Part shown: piece after piece, positions 61,259-64,000 of the stretch
How the letters are laid out: every line of letters starts with the position of its first letter
How positions within the stretch are numbered: the stretch's first letter is position 1
NCBI RefSeq assembly: GCF_900090265.1
Contig: NZ_LT607752.1
Span: 3,348,001-3,412,000 of the forward strand
From: Micromonospora rifamycinica
GTDB taxonomy: Bacteria; Actinomycetota; Actinomycetes; Mycobacteriales; Micromonosporaceae
DNA: 64,000 nucleotides
Direction of reading: 5' to 3'
Made by a program: the position numbers and the translations under genes
Notes under the pieces: model-generated
What the model was told of the DNA's origin: nothing
Databases searched by the model: none
Seen by the model: only the letters and a program-made list of their open reading frames with translations

Positions 61259-61479
61259 GCGTCACACACTACTGCGCACTGCGAAGTACCGTCAACAGCG
61301 GCATACCAGGCCCCGACTCCCTCTCACCCCGCCGCCCAAAGCCGCCCCCACCCCCGGATCCGCCCCGGGCTCCCACTCCGACTCCAGCTCGACTCCCGCT
61401 CCCGCCCCTGCCCCCGCTCCGACTCCCGCTCGACTCCCGCTCCCACTCGACTCCCGCTCCCGCCCCTGCCCCCGCTCGA

Positions 61480-61513
<34 letters not shown>

Positions 61514-61544
61514 CGCTCCCGCTCCTGCTCCTGCTCCTGCTCCA

Positions 61545-61602
61545 GTGATCAAGAGGTTCGAGTCATCCCCGACCAAATCCCCGACGCAAACCTCTTGATC
61601 AC
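61545..61602. repeat. REP-like palindrome, copy 1
   Basis: Arms GTGATCAAGAGGTT and AACCTCTTGATCAC (61545-61558, 61589-61602) around GTCATCCCCGACC. Related to copy 2 just downstream. Confidence 0.85.
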
Positions 61603-61615
61603 CACGCCCCACCCC

Positions 61616-61676
61616 GGTGATCAAGAGGTTTGCGTCATCCCCGACCGGGCGGGGTGACGTAAAGCTCTTGATCACC
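61616..61676. repeat. REP-like palindrome, copy 2
   Basis: Arms GGTGATCAAGAG and CTCTTGATCACC (12 bp) with an inner GCGTCATCCCC / GGGGTGACGT pairing. Its left half is nearly identical to the left half of copy 1 (AAGAGGTTTGCGTCATCCCC). Confidence 0.85.
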
Positions 61677-61689
61677 GGGCTCGATGTCG

Positions 61690-61770
61690 AGCGGGCGGAG
61701 GTGGGGAGCGGGCGGAGGTGGGGAGCGGGCGGAGGTGGGGAGGGGGCGGAGGTGGGGAGCGGGCCGGGGG
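61690..61770. repeat. 18-bp GCGGAGGTGGGGAGCGGG tandem array
   Basis: About four copies of GCGGAGGTGGGGAGCGGG, purine-only apart from C and T at fixed positions, between the palindromes and the phosphatase stop. Confidence 0.8.
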
Positions 61771-61785
61771 TGTGTTGGTCGGCAG

Positions 61786-62733
61786 TCAGACGGGTTGCTG
61801 GGTCCAGGCGATGCCGTCGAGGATGTCGTGTTCGGAGGCGACCACCGAGGACATTCCGGCCCGCTCCATGATCACCCGCAGCACCAGGGCGCCCGCGCCG
61901 ATCACGTCCGCCCGGCCCGGGTGCATCACCGGGATCGCCAGCCGCTGGGCGGCGCTCTTCGCCAGCAGGTCGGCGGTCACCCCGGCCACCTGCTCGTACG
62001 GCACCCGGGCGTGGTGGATCCGCTGCGGGTCGTACTCCTGGAGGTCCTGGGCGATGGCGACGACGGTGGTGACCGAGCCGGCGAGGCCGACCAGGGTCGC
62101 AGCCTGACGGCCGGGGACGGCGGCGAGCGCCCGGTCGACGGCGGCGGCGATGTCGGCCTGCGCGGCGGCGACCTCGTCGGCGGTCGGCGGATCGCCGTGC
62201 AGGTGCCGTTCGGTCATCCGGACGCAGCCGATGTCCACCGAGATGGCCGCCTGGACGCCGCCGTCGCGGGTGCCCACCACGAACTCGGTCGAGCCCCCGC
62301 CGATGTCCACCACCAGGTACGGCGGCTCGGCGTCGGCGGGCAGCCCACGGACCGCCCCGGTGAACGACAGGCGGGCCTCCTCGTCGCCGCTGACCACCTC
62401 GGGGGCGACGCCGAGGGTCTGCTCCACCATGGCCCGGAAGTCGGCCGCGTTGCTGGCGTCCCGGGACGCCGAGGTGGCGCACATCCGGACCCGTTCGACG
62501 CCCAGCCGCTCGATCTCGGCGGCGTAGCCGGCCAGCGCCACCCGGGTCCGCTCGATCGCCTCGGGGGCCAGCCGCCCGGTCCGGTCGACACCCTGACCGA
62601 GCCGGACGATCTCCATCCGACGGGCCAGGTCGACCAGCGGAGCCTGCGGCCCGGCCGCGGGGTCGGGCAGGTCGGCGACCAGCAGGCGGATGGAGTTGGT
62701 CCCACAGTCGATGGCGGCCACACGCGTCGTCAC
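61786..62733 (-). CDS. Ppx/GppA exopolyphosphatase-family protein
   Basis: ASKHA-fold phosphatase hydrolysing polyphosphate and/or pppGpp. Motifs: AAIDCGTNSIRLLVAD (phosphate 1, residues 7-22), ATSASRDASNA, VVDIGGGSTEFVVG (phosphate 2) and GLAGSVTTVVAI (adenosine/metal). 315 residues, the short actinobacterial form lacking the C-terminal HD-like domain, as in mycobacterial Ppx1. Start GTG 62733 from domain fit (VTTRVAAIDCG); the frame is open much further through repeats. Which substrate is preferred cannot be told. Confidence 0.92.
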   Translation of the reverse strand: MTTRVAAIDCGTNSIRLLVADLPDPAAGPQAPLVDLARRMEIVRLGQGVDRTGRLAPEAIERTRVALAGYAAEIERLGVERVRMCATSASRDASNAADFRAMVEQTLGVAPEVVSGDEEARLSFTGAVRGLPADAEPPYLVVDIGGGSTEFVVGTRDGGVQAAISVDIGCVRMTERHLHGDPPTADEVAAAQADIAAAVDRALAAVPGRQAATLVGLAGSVTTVVAIAQDLQEYDPQRIHHARVPYEQVAGVTADLLAKSAAQRLAIPVMHPGRADVIGAGALVLRVIMERAGMSSVVASEHDILDGIAWTQQPV

Positions 62734-62777
62734 GGCAGCAACCCTACGGCAGCCGCCGGCCGCCCACGGCGGCACCG

Positions 62778-62900
62778 ACCGCGCACGCCAGCAGCACCCG
62801 ACCGCAGCACCCAGCCGCGCACGCCAGCAGCACCCGACCGCAGCACCCAGCCGCGCACGCCAGCAGCACCCGGCAGCACACGCGAGCAGCACCCGACCCC
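62778..62900. repeat. 36-bp tandem repeat upstream of the phosphatase
   Basis: Two and a half copies of a 36-bp unit made of CGCGCACGCCAGCAGCACCC and GACCGCAGCACCCAGC, directly upstream of the GTG at 62733, so the promoter is displaced or embedded in it. Confidence 0.8.
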
Positions 62901-62933
62901 GTGCATCGGCGGCACCGACCGGCCCAGCGGTGG

Positions 62934-64000
62934 TCACCGTCGCCGGGACAGCCGCCGCAGCAGCAGCCACGGCACCCAGGCCAGCACGGCGAGCAGCACC
63001 AGCAGGGCCACCAGTGGTGTCCGCCACCACGGGGCCACCGTCGCCGGTGGCGGGTCGGCGGGCGCGGAGACCCACGGGCGGGCGGTCTTCGACCAGGCCA
63101 GGAAGGCGTCACCGATCGGCAGCAGGCCGAAGGCGTACCGGCGGGTGTGCGGGGTGTCCAGCGGAAAGCCGACCAGCTCGCCGTAGTTGGCCAGTGCCCC
63201 GGCCAGCGCGTCGTCGCCCTGCACCTGGGCCGCGCCGAGGGTCACCACGGTGGCCGAGAAGCTCACCCCGAGCGGCAGCGGCCCCGAGTCGACGTCCCCC
63301 GGGCCGTCCAGACCGCGCGGATACTCCCGTACGGCCGGGCCGAGCCCCAGCGGCGACACCACGAACCCGGTGCGGAAACGCAGGTACTGCTCCCGGGCGA
63401 AGGCCGGGTCGATCTCCGGCAGGAACCGCTGGATGACGCTCTGCGAGGTGCCCCGGGCCACCTCGGCCGGCGCGCCGGTGCCCGGGTCGACCCGGTGCGG
63501 CAGCAGGCCGGTACGCGGGTCGAGCCGCTGGCGTACGCCGTCCAGCCAGCGGGCCGTGGTCCGGTCGAACCGGGGCGGCAGCAGATGGTCGTGCAGCCGC
63601 AGCGAGGCCACCGCCACCGTCGAGTCGACCGGCCACGCCTGCCCCGGATAGGCGGCGAGGTACGGCGTGGCCGAGGCGTCGAACGCGGCGGCCAGTGCGG
63701 TCGACGCCTCGGTGAACCGGCGTACCTCGGCCGGATCCCGACCCGACGCCGGTTGCAGGGCGAGCACCCCGCCGCGCAGCCAGTTCGTCCAGCCGGCGTG
63801 GAAGACGCCGTACGCCGGGGTCAGGTCGGCGCTGAACGGGGCCGTGCCGGCCGGTGACTCCAGCCGGGCCAGCGCCCACCGGGCCTCCCGCAGCGCCCCG
63901 TCGCGCTCCTGCGGTGGTTGCCGCAGGCCGGTCTCCACCCGGGCCAGCCCGTACAGCGCGTGGGCGAAGAACCAGCCCTCCGGGAACATCGCCTGGGCGT
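62934..64000 (-). CDS. partial C-terminally anchored membrane protein (5' end outside window)
   Basis: The frame runs off the right edge. About 355 residues are visible: an alpha-helical, probably toroid-like domain (WFFAHALYGLARVETGLRQP, AYPGQAWPVDSTVAVASLRL, GLLPHRVDPGTGAP, IQRFLPEIDPAFAREQYLRF) and a C-terminal transmembrane helix (PLVALLVLLAVLAWVPWLLL) ending in RRLSRRR. The upstream codons continue in frame (AQA before MFPEG), so the true start is beyond the window. The helical-repeat look and Trp/Asp-rich loops suggest a glycan-active or terpenoid-type toroid, but no family is certain. Confidence 0.7.
   Translation of the reverse strand, partial: AQAMFPEGWFFAHALYGLARVETGLRQPPQERDGALREARWALARLESPAGTAPFSADLTPAYGVFHAGWTNWLRGGVLALQPASGRDPAEVRRFTEASTALAAAFDASATPYLAAYPGQAWPVDSTVAVASLRLHDHLLPPRFDRTTARWLDGVRQRLDPRTGLLPHRVDPGTGAPAEVARGTSQSVIQRFLPEIDPAFAREQYLRFRTGFVVSPLGLGPAVREYPRGLDGPGDVDSGPLPLGVSFSATVVTLGAAQVQGDDALAGALANYGELVGFPLDTPHTRRYAFGLLPIGDAFLAWSKTARPWVSAPADPPPATVAPWWRTPLVALLVLLAVLAWVPWLLLRRLSRRR

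Overview
The window is about 73% G+C by eye. It has strong GC3 bias, frequent GTG/TTG starts, a mycothiol amidase gene (mca) and dense overlapping genes, so it comes from an actinomycete chromosome, most likely Micromonosporaceae (Micromonospora or a relative). I could run no search, so names rest on motifs and family knowledge.

Backbone, left half (1-24060): acyl-CoA dehydrogenase (cut by the window edge), UDP-glucose dehydrogenase, a giant zinc-ribbon membrane protein, purK-purE, a DUF255 thioredoxin-domain protein, a secreted PI-PLC-like enzyme, a membrane GGDEF-EAL protein, a small membrane protein, mca, DUF4307, greA, ilvA, metB-amidase, a HIT protein and msrA. From memory, DUF255 / small membrane / mca / DUF4307 / greA / metB, and further right cbs / SGNH hydrolase / thiolase, correspond to the M. 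tuberculosis Rv1084-Rv1074c neighbourhood. The window therefore looks like that conserved block with extra genes between metB and cbs.

Integrated element (about 23983-33982, 10.0 kb): a large serine integrase sits next to the right end. The left end lies inside the last 25 codons of msrA. The displaced native msrA 3' end is still readable at the right end, while the element supplies a substitute MsrA C-terminus that keeps the cysteines. The element carries a short GntR repressor, a series of very small minus-strand genes linked by 1-4 bp overlaps (several with Cys-x-x-Cys zinc motifs, one apparently frameshifted), and a non-coding region with three families of direct repeats around an AT-rich core. 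It also carries a lower-GC plus-strand two-gene cassette: a TIR-TPR protein whose TPR region is seven virtually identical 120-bp units plus a partial eighth, overlapped by a gene for a small coiled-coil protein with a hydrophobic C-terminus. I see no capsid, terminase, FtsK/TraB-like or recognisable replication protein. The cassette looks like anti-phage or conflict cargo and is my best candidate for an undescribed system.

Backbone, right half (34055-64000): a 5'-truncated SDR remnant, the three-gene NAGGN osmoprotectant operon (amidotransferase, GNAT/ATP-grasp synthetase, M42 peptidase), a secreted alpha/beta hydrolase, rnz preceded by a structured leader, a GNAT enzyme, an exported intradiol-dioxygenase-like protein, cbs, two SGNH hydrolases, a thiolase, a Bax-inhibitor-like membrane protein, tRNA-Leu(TAA), NDH-2, a DUF4129/MoxR/DUF58 membrane cluster, udgB, a dienelactone hydrolase, an LppU-like protein, a PadR-HAAS pair, a Ppx/GppA phosphatase and a partial membrane protein. 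Intergenic spaces hold many low-complexity tandem repeats and long palindromes of REP type.
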